This document shows positions 31,616-40,942 of a stretch of DNA of 56,796 bases, piece by piece. Under the pieces are notes generated by a model. It was given only the letters and a program-made list of their open reading frames with translations. It did not search any database and was not told the DNA's origin. Position 1 is the first letter of the stretch; every line of letters begins with the position of its first letter. The translations under genes were made by a program, and so were the position numbers. This DNA comes from RQOF01 sp964461135 (GTDB taxonomy: Bacteria; Calditrichota; Calditrichia; RBG-13-44-9), in contig CAYWTB010000021.1 in the NCBI GenBank assembly GCA_964461135.1, positions 1-56,796 on the forward strand, in the 5' to 3' direction.

Positions 31616-34600
31616 GTGCTGCTCCGAAAAAAGTAATTATACTGGGAAGTTCAGCTCTGAAGATCGGGGAAGCTGGTGAATTTGACTACTCCGGCAGCCA
31701 AGCTATAAAAGCCTTGAAGGAGGAGGGCGTTTATACTGTCCTGGTAAATCCCAACATTGCCACCATCCAGACCTCTGATCATCTGGCTGACCGGGTTTAT
31801 TTTTTACCGGTTACTCCCGAATTTGTAGAACAGGTAATAAAAAAAGAGAAGCCTAACGGCATTTTTCTGGGATTTGGCGGGCAGACCGCCCTCAATTGCG
31901 GTATTGAATTATATAAAAAGGGGATTCTTGAGAAATATCATCTTCAAGTTCTGGGAACTCCGATCTCAACCATTATAGATACGGAAGACCGGGAATTATT
32001 TGTGGACCGGCTGAAAGAAATAAAAGTCGAGTTTCCTCGCAGCAAAGCCGCGAAAAATGTGGAAACTGCAGTTTCCGTAGCGGCAGAACTTGGCTATCCG
32101 GTGATTGTGCGCATTGCTTTTGCCCTGGGCGGTCTGGGCTCCGGGGTTTGCCGGAATGAGAAAGAATTGCGCAAACTAACCAGGAAGGCCTTCTCACACA
32201 CTACTCAGATTTTGGTAGAAGAATATCTGTGGGGTTGGAAGGAAATTGAATATGAGGTAATGCGAGACCAATATGATAATTGCATTACGGTATGCAACAT
32301 GGAAAATTTTGATCCCATGGGTATCCATACCGGCGAGAGTATTGTGGTGGCTCCCAGTCAGACACTCAGCAACCGGGAGTATCATCTCTTGCGTGAAGTC
32401 GCCATTAAAGTAATACGGCATCTGGGAATTATCGGAGAATGCAATATTCAGTATGCACTCAATCCTAAATCGGAAGATTACCGGATTATAGAAGTTAATG
32501 CCCGCCTTTCCCGCAGTTCGGCTCTTGCTTCCAAGGCAACCGGTTATCCGCTTGCTTTTATTGCAGCCAAGCTGGCACTTGGATACGGGTTGCATGAACT
32601 GCCCAATTCTATTACCAAAATTACCCGGGCGTTCTTCGAACCGGCTCTGGATTATGTGGTGGTCAAAATTCCCCGCTGGGATCTGAAAAAGTTTCGCCTG
32701 GTATCCCGTAGGATTGGATCCGGCATGAAATCGGTAGGTGAGGTGATGGCCATAGGACGGAAATTTGAGGAGGCCCTGCAGAAAGCCATACGTATGCTGG
32801 AAACAGGTGCCCGGGGATTAGTGGCCAATAAAGAATTTAAACTGGAAAATCTTAGCAGAGAATTAAAGTCTCCTACGGAAGAACGCGTTTTTGCCATTGT
32901 CCAGGCCCTCAGGAATGGTTACTCTATTGAGAAAATTCATAAACTGTCCCGCATCGACCGCTGGTTCCTGCAGAAAATTGCCCGGGTGGTAAATATTGAG
33001 AAAGAATTGTCAGGACACAATATCGAGGTTCTTCCGGAAGAGTTGGTACGCAGAGCAAAACAGTCCGGGTTCTCGGATGAACAGATCGCCATTGTTGTAA
33101 AGAGTACCCAGCCGGAAATTCGTGAATACCGGCAGAAGTTTCAGATTCACCCGGCGGTGAAGCAAATTGATACCCTAGGGGCAGAGTACCCTGCGCAAAC
33201 GAATTATCTGTACCTCACTTATAATGGAAGACAGGACGATATAACTTTCAGCCAGGAAAATGCGGTTCTTATTCTGGGATCGGGAGCCTACCGTATAGGG
33301 AGTTCGGTTGAATTTGACTGGTGCGCTGTTAATACCGGAATGACCCTGCGAACCCTGGGATATCAGACGGTTATGCTGAACTATAATCCTGAAACCGTTA
33401 GCACCGATTATGATGAGTTTGATCAGCTGTTTTTTGAGGAAATCCGGCTGGAAACAATCCTGGAGATTTATAAGAAGTTAAACCCTCTGGGCGTTGTCAT
33501 TTCCATGGGGGGGCAGATTCCCAATAACCTGGCCTGCGACCTGGAGCGCAATGGAATTAAAATTCTGGGGACTTCAGCAAAGAGCATTGACACGGCGGAG
33601 AATCGGGGTAAATTTTCAGCTCTCCTGGATAAGCTGAAGATTAATCAACCGGTCTGGAAGGAACTTACCACCCTGGAAAAGGCCACGCAATTTGCGACAT
33701 CTATTGGTTATCCTGTTCTGGTGCGGCCGTCCTATGTATTGAGCGGGGCGGCCATGGCGGTTGCCTCCAATGACACGGAATTATTGCGGTTCCTGGATTT
33801 GGCTGCAGAGATTTCCCTTGAATATCCAACGGTGATCAGCAAATTTCTGGAAAATGCCAAGGAAATTGAACTGGACGCGGTGGCCCGGGATGGAGAAATT
33901 GTTATTCATGCCATTTCAGAGCATGTGGAAAACGCCGGTGTGCATTCCGGAGATGCCACACTGGTTTTACCTCCTCAGCGCACTTATCTGGAAACCATCC
34001 GGCAGATTCGTCATATCTCAAAAGGGATAGCCGCTGCTCTGGATATTAACGGTCCTTTCAATATCCAGTTCATTGCCAAGCAGAATGAAGTAAAAGTTAT
34101 TGAGTGCAATCTGCGCGCTTCTCGAAGCTTTCCGTTTGTTTCTAAAATTCTGAAAAAAAACTTTATCGAGGTGGCCACCAAGGTGATAATGAAGATTCCC
34201 CTGGAACCTATTGAAAATCCCCTGTTTAATACTTCCTACGTTGGAGTTAAAGCGCCGCAATTCTCATTTACCCGGCTGGAAGGGGCAGATCCCACGCTGG
34301 GCGTTGAAATGGCATCCACCGGTGAAGTAGGGTGTCTGGGAAATGATTTTGATGAGGCTTTTCTGAAGGCTTTACTTTCAGTAGGATTCAAAATTCCAAT
34401 AAAATCAGTGCTGTTGTCAACCGGTTCTATTGAATCGAAAGCCGAATTGCTGGAAAGCGTAAGGATGTTGAGGAATATGGGAACAGAATTTTTTGCTACC
34501 CGTGGCACCGCCAACTTCCTTAAAAATAACGGAATCTCAGCAGGAATTCTGAACTGGCCTCTTGACAGGAAACAGCCCAATACCATTGACTATATAAAGG

Positions 34601-34812
34601 AAGGTAAGATTGATCTGGTAATAAATATTCCCAAGAATTACCAGCCAACAGAACTGACCAACGATTACATGATCCGCAGAACGGCTGCCGATTATAATGT
34701 TCCTCTGATTACCAATCGCCAGTTCGCCATGCGATTTGCGGAAGCATTATCAAGAACCACCCTGGATGATCTGCAGATTAAAAGCTGGGATGAGTATAGC
34801 ATTAAACGGTAA
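31612..34812 (+). CDS. carB: Carbamoyl-phosphate synthase large subunit
   Basis: A 1066-residue synthase with two ATP-grasp halves, an oligomerisation region and a C-terminal MGS-like regulatory domain. The first half begins IILGSSALKIGEAGEFDYSG and continues FGGQTALNCG, FALGGLGSGVC and EVNARLSRSSALASKATGYP; the second repeats with ILGSGAYRIGSSVEFDWCAV, ISMGGQIPNNLA and ECNLRASRSFPFVSK. Residues after about 930 (STGSIESKAELLESV, FATRGTANFL) form the allosteric domain. Full family length, no breaks. Translated with carA by ATGA overlap. Confidence 0.97.
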   Translation: MSAAPKKVIILGSSALKIGEAGEFDYSGSQAIKALKEEGVYTVLVNPNIATIQTSDHLADRVYFLPVTPEFVEQVIKKEKPNGIFLGFGGQTALNCGIELYKKGILEKYHLQVLGTPISTIIDTEDRELFVDRLKEIKVEFPRSKAAKNVETAVSVAAELGYPVIVRIAFALGGLGSGVCRNEKELRKLTRKAFSHTTQILVEEYLWGWKEIEYEVMRDQYDNCITVCNMENFDPMGIHTGESIVVAPSQTLSNREYHLLREVAIKVIRHLGIIGECNIQYALNPKSEDYRIIEVNARLSRSSALASKATGYPLAFIAAKLALGYGLHELPNSITKITRAFFEPALDYVVVKIPRWDLKKFRLVSRRIGSGMKSVGEVMAIGRKFEEALQKAIRMLETGARGLVANKEFKLENLSRELKSPTEERVFAIVQALRNGYSIEKIHKLSRIDRWFLQKIARVVNIEKELSGHNIEVLPEELVRRAKQSGFSDEQIAIVVKSTQPEIREYRQKFQIHPAVKQIDTLGAEYPAQTNYLYLTYNGRQDDITFSQENAVLILGSGAYRIGSSVEFDWCAVNTGMTLRTLGYQTVMLNYNPETVSTDYDEFDQLFFEEIRLETILEIYKKLNPLGVVISMGGQIPNNLACDLERNGIKILGTSAKSIDTAENRGKFSALLDKLKINQPVWKELTTLEKATQFATSIGYPVLVRPSYVLSGAAMAVASNDTELLRFLDLAAEISLEYPTVISKFLENAKEIELDAVARDGEIVIHAISEHVENAGVHSGDATLVLPPQRTYLETIRQIRHISKGIAAALDINGPFNIQFIAKQNEVKVIECNLRASRSFPFVSKILKKNFIEVATKVIMKIPLEPIENPLFNTSYVGVKAPQFSFTRLEGADPTLGVEMASTGEVGCLGNDFDEAFLKALLSVGFKIPIKSVLLSTGSIESKAELLESVRMLRNMGTEFFATRGTANFLKNNGISAGILNWPLDRKQPNTIDYIKEGKIDLVINIPKNYQPTELTNDYMIRRTAADYNVPLITNRQFAMRFAEALSRTTLDDLQIKSWDEYSIKR

Positions 34813-35008
34813 TTAATTGCTTCCTGCTCTGTAACATCATTCCTTTAAAGAATTTTTCTTCGAATAGTCAACACTTTCTGTGTTATAGAACAAATCTACA
34901 CGGGAAACGCACGATTCGAAAATTATGCTTTGCTTACTGATTTTTGATTTTCTTGATTTTCCGAGGAAGTGACTCCTATATTTATGCTTCTTTCAAGTGA
35001 GGATAATC

Positions 35009-36955
35009 GTGAATATTCGTCCGAATATCAAGAAAATGTTTCGTGTGCTGTTGACAAGCTTTCTCTATATCCTTTTTTATGCGGTCCTGCACTATTTTAT
35101 TCGGAAGTATTATCCACTTTATTCTTCATGGATTGCACTTTTTATTACCTTTGTCATTACTGTTTTCTTTCATGAGCAGATTACCTGGGCTATAAGGAAT
35201 TTTGTCGACCGGAATTTCTACAGGAAGATTTTTGTCATTAACCAATCTTTGAACAGTTTTAATATGGAGCTGAATTCTACTCCGGATTTTCAACTGATCA
35301 TTGAAAAATTTATATCTTTTCTTAAAAATTCATTCCGGGATAATGCATGGAGTTTTTATTACTGCTGGGGCGAAGATTATGAATTGTTCGCTACTAATGT
35401 TTCCCGGACCGGAATACCCAAATTGATTAGACTTCCGGCTGACCAGGATTTAAGCAAGATCTTCAGAAACGAAAACGATTTTTTCCCTCTTCAAAAATTG
35501 CGGGATAAATACCCGGTATTCAGGACGGCATTAGAGGAATTTCCCAAAGGTGATAACTACTTCTTTTTTTATCCCATGAAGAGTTATAAAGGTTACCTGG
35601 GATTTGTAACGTTTGATAAAACTTTTCGCTATTATCTGCATTTCGCCAGTATAAAGAATATGCTTTTACGCATCTTTAAAAAAACAGGCGACGTTCTGGA
35701 AAATGACTGGCTGTACTCGGAAGTAGAAAAAAAATCCCTGCAGAATTTTCTGCTGGTAGAGATCGGGAAGAAAATATCATCTACACTAGACCTGAATGAG
35801 GTTCTGGAAACCATAATTGACTCGGTCAGTCAGCTGGTTACATATGATGCGGGAGGCATTTTCCTGATTGATGATGATGCTAAAGTTCTGCGCCGAATGG
35901 TTACCCGGGGATATGATAAGAAATTGCTTGACAAGCTTTCATTAAAGCTGAATAGGGGAATATATGGCTGGGTCATCCGGAATAAGGCCGCCAGCATTAT
36001 AAACGATGTTACCATGGATTCCCATTACTATTCTGTGCGCCGGAACACGTCTTCCCAGCTGACGGTACCTCTTATGAACGGTAACAAAGTACAGGGTGTG
36101 ATGGCTCTGGAAAGTGACAGACTGAATCATTTCACACCTGCAGACAGGGAACTTCTCATTACCTTTGCCGGGCAGGCAGTTATCGCCATTGAAAATGCGC
36201 AGCTGTTCGAAGCATCCATGCAGAAAAAGCGGCTGGAAAGTGAGTTAGTGGTTGCCTCCAAAGTACAGAAAGCACTGCTACCTGAACGCCCTCCGGATTT
36301 CCAGGGTTTAGAAATCTGTTTCATGAGTATTCCTTCGCGTATTGTTGGTGGAGATTTCTATGATATTTTTAAGCTGGGTGATTCAAAGCTGGCCCTGGCA
36401 ATTGGGGATGTGTCAGGAAAAGGAGCACCTGCTTCTATTTTAATGGCCATGCTGTATGCGGGCTTCAGAAGCCTGCTGAAAATAATTTATCCGGTGGTTG
36501 AAGTGGTGGCCCGATTAAATAATCTGATGACGGAAACCACTGCAGAGGGTTATTTTGCTACATTTTTTTTTGGAATATACAACCGAGACAGCTCCGAACT
36601 GACTTTTACCAATGCCGGGCATGATCCACCTATTTTAGTCAGGAAAGATGGAACTGTCTATCGGTTGCAGACAGGTGGAATGGTTCTGGGTTTCCTGCGA
36701 GACCAGGAATACCGCCAGGAATCCGTCAGACTTTCATCGGGAGATTTTCTGGTTTTATTTACGGATGGGATTACCGAGGTTAAAAATACCTCGGGCGAGG
36801 AATTTGGAGATCAGCGATTGATTAAATTTATAAAATCACATATGGATAAAAATCCGCAGGAATTGCGGGGACTGTTATTTGAAGAGATAAATTCTTTCAG
36901 TGCACTACCGGAATTGGAGGATGATGCCACCTTTGCTATAGTTTATGTGAAATAG
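35009..36955 (+). CDS. Membrane GAF-SpoIIE/PP2C-type phosphatase
   Basis: A 648-residue serine phosphatase sensor. Two hydrophobic segments near the N-terminus (FRVLLTSFLYILFYAVLHYF and WIALFITFVITVFF) anchor it, a middle region of unknown fold follows, then a GAF domain (about 245-395) and a PP2C/SpoIIE domain (about 415-648) with GGDFYDIFKL, IGDVSGKGAPASILMAM, TFTNAGHDPPIL, LFTDGITEVKN and EDDATFAIVYVK. Such RsbU-like proteins often act on anti-sigma or anti-anti-sigma factors; no partner gene is adjacent. I prefer GTG 35009, which has GTGAGGA before it; GTG 34997 is an alternative. Confidence 0.88.
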   Translation: MNIRPNIKKMFRVLLTSFLYILFYAVLHYFIRKYYPLYSSWIALFITFVITVFFHEQITWAIRNFVDRNFYRKIFVINQSLNSFNMELNSTPDFQLIIEKFISFLKNSFRDNAWSFYYCWGEDYELFATNVSRTGIPKLIRLPADQDLSKIFRNENDFFPLQKLRDKYPVFRTALEEFPKGDNYFFFYPMKSYKGYLGFVTFDKTFRYYLHFASIKNMLLRIFKKTGDVLENDWLYSEVEKKSLQNFLLVEIGKKISSTLDLNEVLETIIDSVSQLVTYDAGGIFLIDDDAKVLRRMVTRGYDKKLLDKLSLKLNRGIYGWVIRNKAASIINDVTMDSHYYSVRRNTSSQLTVPLMNGNKVQGVMALESDRLNHFTPADRELLITFAGQAVIAIENAQLFEASMQKKRLESELVVASKVQKALLPERPPDFQGLEICFMSIPSRIVGGDFYDIFKLGDSKLALAIGDVSGKGAPASILMAMLYAGFRSLLKIIYPVVEVVARLNNLMTETTAEGYFATFFFGIYNRDSSELTFTNAGHDPPILVRKDGTVYRLQTGGMVLGFLRDQEYRQESVRLSSGDFLVLFTDGITEVKNTSGEEFGDQRLIKFIKSHMDKNPQELRGLLFEEINSFSALPELEDDATFAIVYVK

Positions 36956-36967
36956 CGGCTCATCACA

Positions 36968-37010
36968 CAGGGTATAAAAAATCCACTGTCGAATTTGCAT
37001 TTTTACCCTG
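36968..37010. terminator. Hairpin after PP2C gene
   Basis: CAGGGTATAAAAA (36968-36980) pairs with TTTTTACCCTG (37000-37010), with one bulge and a 19-nt loop. It lies 13 bp after the stop of the PP2C gene. The GC part is outermost and no T-run follows, so it is at best a weak intrinsic terminator or an RNA-stabilising hairpin. Confidence 0.4.
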
Positions 37011-37047
37011 CAATTATTCAATCCAATGAAAAAGAGATTACAACAAC

Positions 37048-37989
37048 ATGCCCGATTTAAAGAAACTATCCGGACGCTGGCAACACCTGAAAAAATTTGA
37101 TAAAAACCTGATAATATTCTGGAGTATTCTATCCCTGCTTATTCTGTTTTTTCATCGGAATTTGCATCATTTCCTCTTAAAATTTGCTTATCATGTAATC
37201 CTGATCGGATTGGTATTTTGGCTTATTCCCCGGGTGGATAAGAAAAGGGGACCGGTCTGGCATTTTTTCAGGTACTGGTATATCGTCATCTCTTTTCCTT
37301 TTCTTTACCTGGATGTCGGAACGGTTTTACACCTGGTTTTTCCCGGTGAGTTTGACTACCTTATTCTGCATCTGGAAAAAAGTGTATTTGGGGTTTTACC
37401 AAATGTATGGATTCTACGATTAATAAATCCGTATTTCACAGAACTTATGCAGGTGTCCTACAGCATTTACTGGATTACTATTCCCTTAGGTGCAGTTATT
37501 TTTTACATTAAGAAAGAAGACCGGCATTTGGAACAACTCCTTCATTATGTAACCATTACGTTTTTTATTTCTTATTTCTGTTTTATATTCTTCCCGGTGG
37601 CCGGTCCCCGCTTTGTTCTGGCCGATCAGATTACCACACCGTATATGGGGATTTTCATCACCCGTTATCTGCGGAATTTTGTGACTAATTTTGGCTACCG
37701 GGGAGGTGCATTCCCCAGTTCCCATGTGGGTGTGGCGGTGGTTATACTGGTATTTGTCTGGCATTTCAAGCCCAAAATCGCCAGGAATGTTTTGCTGCCT
37801 CTGGTAACGGCTCTGTCCCTGGCTACCATTTATGGCCAGTATCATTATGTATCTGATGTAATAGCAGGATTGACCATGGGTTTGATCATTGGGTTATGGG
37901 GTGCCCGGCACAGCAGGAAAATTCTTGACTATCAGGTTCAGGAAGTAGTGAAATCCCCGGAAAAACTGATCAGTACTTCAACCGGCTGA
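37048..37989 (+). CDS. PAP2-family membrane phosphatase/phosphotransferase
   Basis: A 313-residue inner-membrane protein with about six helices. The PAP2 motifs are FFPVAGPRF (in place of the usual RP motif), GGAFPSSHVGVAVV with the catalytic His, and YGQYHYVSDVIAGLTMG with the His-Asp pair. The arrangement resembles the inositol-phosphotransferase-like (AUR1) branch as much as lipid phosphatases. Substrate is unknown; a lipid or polyprenyl phosphate is likely. It lies alone between the PP2C and the K+ channel genes on the same strand. Confidence 0.85.
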   Translation: MPDLKKLSGRWQHLKKFDKNLIIFWSILSLLILFFHRNLHHFLLKFAYHVILIGLVFWLIPRVDKKRGPVWHFFRYWYIVISFPFLYLDVGTVLHLVFPGEFDYLILHLEKSVFGVLPNVWILRLINPYFTELMQVSYSIYWITIPLGAVIFYIKKEDRHLEQLLHYVTITFFISYFCFIFFPVAGPRFVLADQITTPYMGIFITRYLRNFVTNFGYRGGAFPSSHVGVAVVILVFVWHFKPKIARNVLLPLVTALSLATIYGQYHYVSDVIAGLTMGLIIGLWGARHSRKILDYQVQEVVKSPEKLISTSTG

Positions 37990-38067
37990 AATTTGCAACT
38001 TTAATGTGGTCATAAAATTTGTTTTTCGTATTCGAATAATATTCCTAGATTTTAGTAGTGGATAATT

Positions 38068-39090
38068 TTGAATAAATCACAAGACAGGAATATGCTGGAC
38101 AGGACAATATATCAGTTAAAATTAGCCGTTCTTTTGCTGCTGCTGGTAATATTTTTCGGCATCATCGGATATATGATCATCGAAGGCTGGAATATATTTG
38201 ATGCTGTTTACATGACCATCATTTCTATTACCACCACAGGCTACCGCGAAGTCTATCCCCTGTCGAATCCCGGTAAGATTTTCACCTTGTTTGTCATTAT
38301 ATTAGGGGTGATGGCAATAGCCTATATTGCCGGGCGTCTGACCCAATTTTTTGTGGAGTCCTATGTATTCAGGAGAAGAAGAATGACCAAACAATTACAG
38401 AGGTTAAAACATCATTATATTATCTGCGGTTTTGGACGAATGGGGAAACGGATCTGCGACGAGCTCAAGATAAACCTTGCCTCCTTTGTGGTTATAGAAA
38501 AAGATCCCAAAGAAATAGAAAATCTTAATGATCTTAATTACCTATATGTTGAAGGAGATGCGACTGAGGATGATATTCTTTTAAAAGCCGGTATCAGGGA
38601 CGCCAAAGGAATAGTGGCGGTCTTACCGACCGAGGCTGAAAACGTATTCACTACCCTTTCGGCACGCGTATTGAACCAGAAAATTTTTATAGTATCCAGG
38701 GCGGTGGAGGAAGAAACCGAATCCAAGTTACTGAAGGCCGGGGCAAACCGGGTGGTGAAACCGTACGAGATCGGCGGGCATCGTATGACCCAGGTGTTAC
38801 TGCGTCCCGGGGTGGTAGATTTTATAGACATCATCGCACGGGAAAAGCGGTTCGACCTGCAAATCGAGGAGACCGAGGTAAAAGAGGGGTCATCCCTTAT
38901 CGGTCAGACACTGGCCGGATCTCCTATCCGGAATAAACTTAATATCATTATTGTGGCGATATTCCATGCTGACGGTCATGTGATCTATAATCCGCAATCG
39001 ACGGTAATAATAGAAAAAAACAGTAAATTGATTATTATCGGGGAGGAGAAGAATATTCAGGAATTGATTCGGATTGCAAAGAATAAATAA
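38068..39090 (+). CDS. Ion channel with TrkA-N/TrkA-C (RCK) domains
   Basis: A 340-residue two-helix channel with cytoplasmic gating. The helices (about 12-35 and 68-92) flank a pore loop ISITTTGYREVYPLS; the filter reads TTGYREV rather than TVGYGD, so strict K+ selectivity is doubtful. An RCK/TrkA-N domain follows (IICGFGRMGKRI, about 118-235) and a TrkA-C domain (about 255-338). This filter variant is common in a subgroup of bacterial channels. The start is TTG 38068 or ATG 38092; neither has a strong ribosome site. Confidence 0.85.
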   Translation: MNKSQDRNMLDRTIYQLKLAVLLLLLVIFFGIIGYMIIEGWNIFDAVYMTIISITTTGYREVYPLSNPGKIFTLFVIILGVMAIAYIAGRLTQFFVESYVFRRRRMTKQLQRLKHHYIICGFGRMGKRICDELKINLASFVVIEKDPKEIENLNDLNYLYVEGDATEDDILLKAGIRDAKGIVAVLPTEAENVFTTLSARVLNQKIFIVSRAVEEETESKLLKAGANRVVKPYEIGGHRMTQVLLRPGVVDFIDIIAREKRFDLQIEETEVKEGSSLIGQTLAGSPIRNKLNIIIVAIFHADGHVIYNPQSTVIIEKNSKLIIIGEEKNIQELIRIAKNK

Positions 39091-39181
39091 AAATATTATT
39101 TATATATGGTTGTTGTCATTAAATATGTTTTATCTAAGACATTTCCATATGTTTTATGTATAAATGTTTAAAAGAGATGTG

Positions 39182-39187
39182 TATAAT
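39182..39187 (+). promoter_or_regulatory. -10 box before the polysaccharide locus
   Basis: TATAAT at 39182-39187 lies 62 bp before the LegB-like start in very AT-rich DNA. No good -35 is seen. Two near copies of ATATGTTTTATSTA (39123-39135 and 39148-39160) precede it. Confidence 0.35.
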
Positions 39188-39248
39188 TTTTACTGATGAA
39201 TATAATTTTTTTTAGATAATCAGCAAATTTTCCTGAAGGAGAAATAAA

Positions 39249-40223
39249 ATTAAAAAAATTTTGATTACAGGTGCGGGTGGATTCATAGGATCTCATATAG
39301 CGGAATTGTGTGTAAAAAAAGGATATGATGTTCGGGCTTTTGTCCGCTATAATTCCAGAAATTCCTGGGGTTGGCTGGAAGAGTCAGAATATAACGATGA
39401 AATGGAGATCATAGCGGGTGATATCAGAGATTATGACATGATTAATACTGCCATGAAAGGCACAGATACGGTTTTTCATCTGGCAGCATTAATAGGTATT
39501 CCTTATTCCTATCAATCTCCACTGGCCTATATTAAAACCAATATTGAGGGAACCTATAATATCTTACAATCAGCACGTGAAGAAAAACTGGAGAATGTAA
39601 TTATTACGTCCACAAGCGAAACTTATGGCACAGCACAATATGTTCCAATTAATGAACTTCACCCCATGGTAGGTCAATCTCCCTATTCGGCAACAAAAAT
39701 TGCAGCGGATCATATTGCCCTGAGTTATTACCGTTCATTTAGTCTCCCGGTAAAAGTGGTAAGACCGTTTAATACCTATGGACCAAGACAATCCGCACGT
39801 GCGATTATACCCACGGTAATCACCCAGATTTTAAATGGAAATGGTAAAATAAAACTGGGAAACGTTACGCCTACGCGGGATTTGACCTATATTGAGGATA
39901 CTGTAAATGGTTTTCTGGAAATTGCATTGAGTTCTGGTTTGGTTGGTAAAATCACCAACATTGGAACCGGCAAAGAAATCAGTATTGAAAATCTTGTAAA
40001 GCTGATTGCCGAATTAATGAATTCCGATATTGAAATTATTATCGATCCCCATCGAGTTAGACCGGAAAAAAGCGAAGTTGAACGTTTATGTTGCGATAAT
40101 TCAAAAATTACTCAAAATACCGATTGGCGTCCCCGCTATGATTTAAGGGAGGGACTTTTGTTTACCATAGAATGGCTAAGAAAAAATATTGATATATACA
40201 AAATCGATCTTTATAACTTATAG
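39249..40223 (+). CDS. legB: LegB-like NAD-dependent sugar 4,6-dehydratase
   Basis: A 324-residue extended SDR acting on a nucleotide sugar. ILITGAGGFIGSHIAELC is the NAD loop; VRYNSRNSWGWLEE, FHLAALIGIPYSYQSP, TSTSETYGTAQYVPI, SPYSATKIAADH (catalytic Y-x-x-x-K) and PFNTYGPRQSARAIIPT are the pattern of LegB (UDP-GlcNAc 4,6-dehydratase of legionaminic acid pathways). The start codon is probably ATT at 39249, seven bases after AAGGAG, giving IKKILITGAGG; the first ordinary start, TTG 39261, would delete beta-1 residues, and TGA closes the frame at 39234. No legC, legI or legF homologue is nearby, so the final sugar is open. Confidence 0.8.
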   Translation: MKKILITGAGGFIGSHIAELCVKKGYDVRAFVRYNSRNSWGWLEESEYNDEMEIIAGDIRDYDMINTAMKGTDTVFHLAALIGIPYSYQSPLAYIKTNIEGTYNILQSAREEKLENVIITSTSETYGTAQYVPINELHPMVGQSPYSATKIAADHIALSYYRSFSLPVKVVRPFNTYGPRQSARAIIPTVITQILNGNGKIKLGNVTPTRDLTYIEDTVNGFLEIALSSGLVGKITNIGTGKEISIENLVKLIAELMNSDIEIIIDPHRVRPEKSEVERLCCDNSKITQNTDWRPRYDLREGLLFTIEWLRKNIDIYKIDLYNL

Positions 40224-40231
40224 GTGAAAGT

Positions 40232-40942
40232 ATGCAGGCAATTATCCTGGCCGGGGGAAAAGGAACCAGGTTAAAACCTTATACAACCATTTTCCCTAAA
40301 CCCTTAATGCCGGTTGGAGATTATCCAATTTTAGAAATAATAATCAGACAATTGAAACATTTCGGAGTAGAGGAAGTCATTCTGGCAGTAGGGCACCTTA
40401 AGGAACTCATTCAGGCTTTTTTCAATGATGGTGGGAAGTGGCAGATAGTCGTCAAATATTCAATGGAAGAAAAACCGTTAGGCACGGCCGCACCCTTAAA
40501 GCTTATAAAAAACCTGCATGATAATTTTCTGGTGATGAATGGAGATGTACTGACTAATATCGATTTCAGACAATTCTTTGATTATCATCAGAAAAATGAG
40601 GCATATTGCACTATTGCAACTTTTCAAAAACCGGTAAATGTGGATCTTGGTGTTTTAAAAATGAATAACCAGCATCAACTAACGGATTATATTGAAAAAC
40701 CGGTACTCAATTATAGTGTCAGTATGGGTGTTTATGCTTTTAAAAAGGAAGTTTTGAAATTCATTCCCAATAATCAATACCTTGATTTTCCCACCCTGAT
40801 AAAAATTCTTTTAAAGAACCATAAAAAAGTCGTTGGTTATCCATTTGAAGGTTACTGGCTGGATATTGGCCGCCCGGATGACTACAGTGCAGCCGTTGAT
40901 GAATTTGAAAATAAAAAATCCGAGTTTTTATGGGAAAGTTAA
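40232..40942 (+). CDS. Sugar-phosphate nucleotidyltransferase
   Basis: A 236-residue enzyme of the NTP_transferase family that activates a sugar-1-phosphate. The signature AIILAGGKGTRLKPYTTIFPKP is at the N-terminus, and GDVLTN, EKPVLNYSVSMGVY and GYWLDIGRPDDY follow. It is the short form without a C-terminal hexapeptide repeat domain. It lies 8 bp after the dehydratase and overlaps the next epimerase by 13 bp; the three form a module for one activated sugar. The nucleotide used cannot be read. Confidence 0.88.
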   Translation: MQAIILAGGKGTRLKPYTTIFPKPLMPVGDYPILEIIIRQLKHFGVEEVILAVGHLKELIQAFFNDGGKWQIVVKYSMEEKPLGTAAPLKLIKNLHDNFLVMNGDVLTNIDFRQFFDYHQKNEAYCTIATFQKPVNVDLGVLKMNNQHQLTDYIEKPVLNYSVSMGVYAFKKEVLKFIPNNQYLDFPTLIKILLKNHKKVVGYPFEGYWLDIGRPDDYSAAVDEFENKKSEFLWES

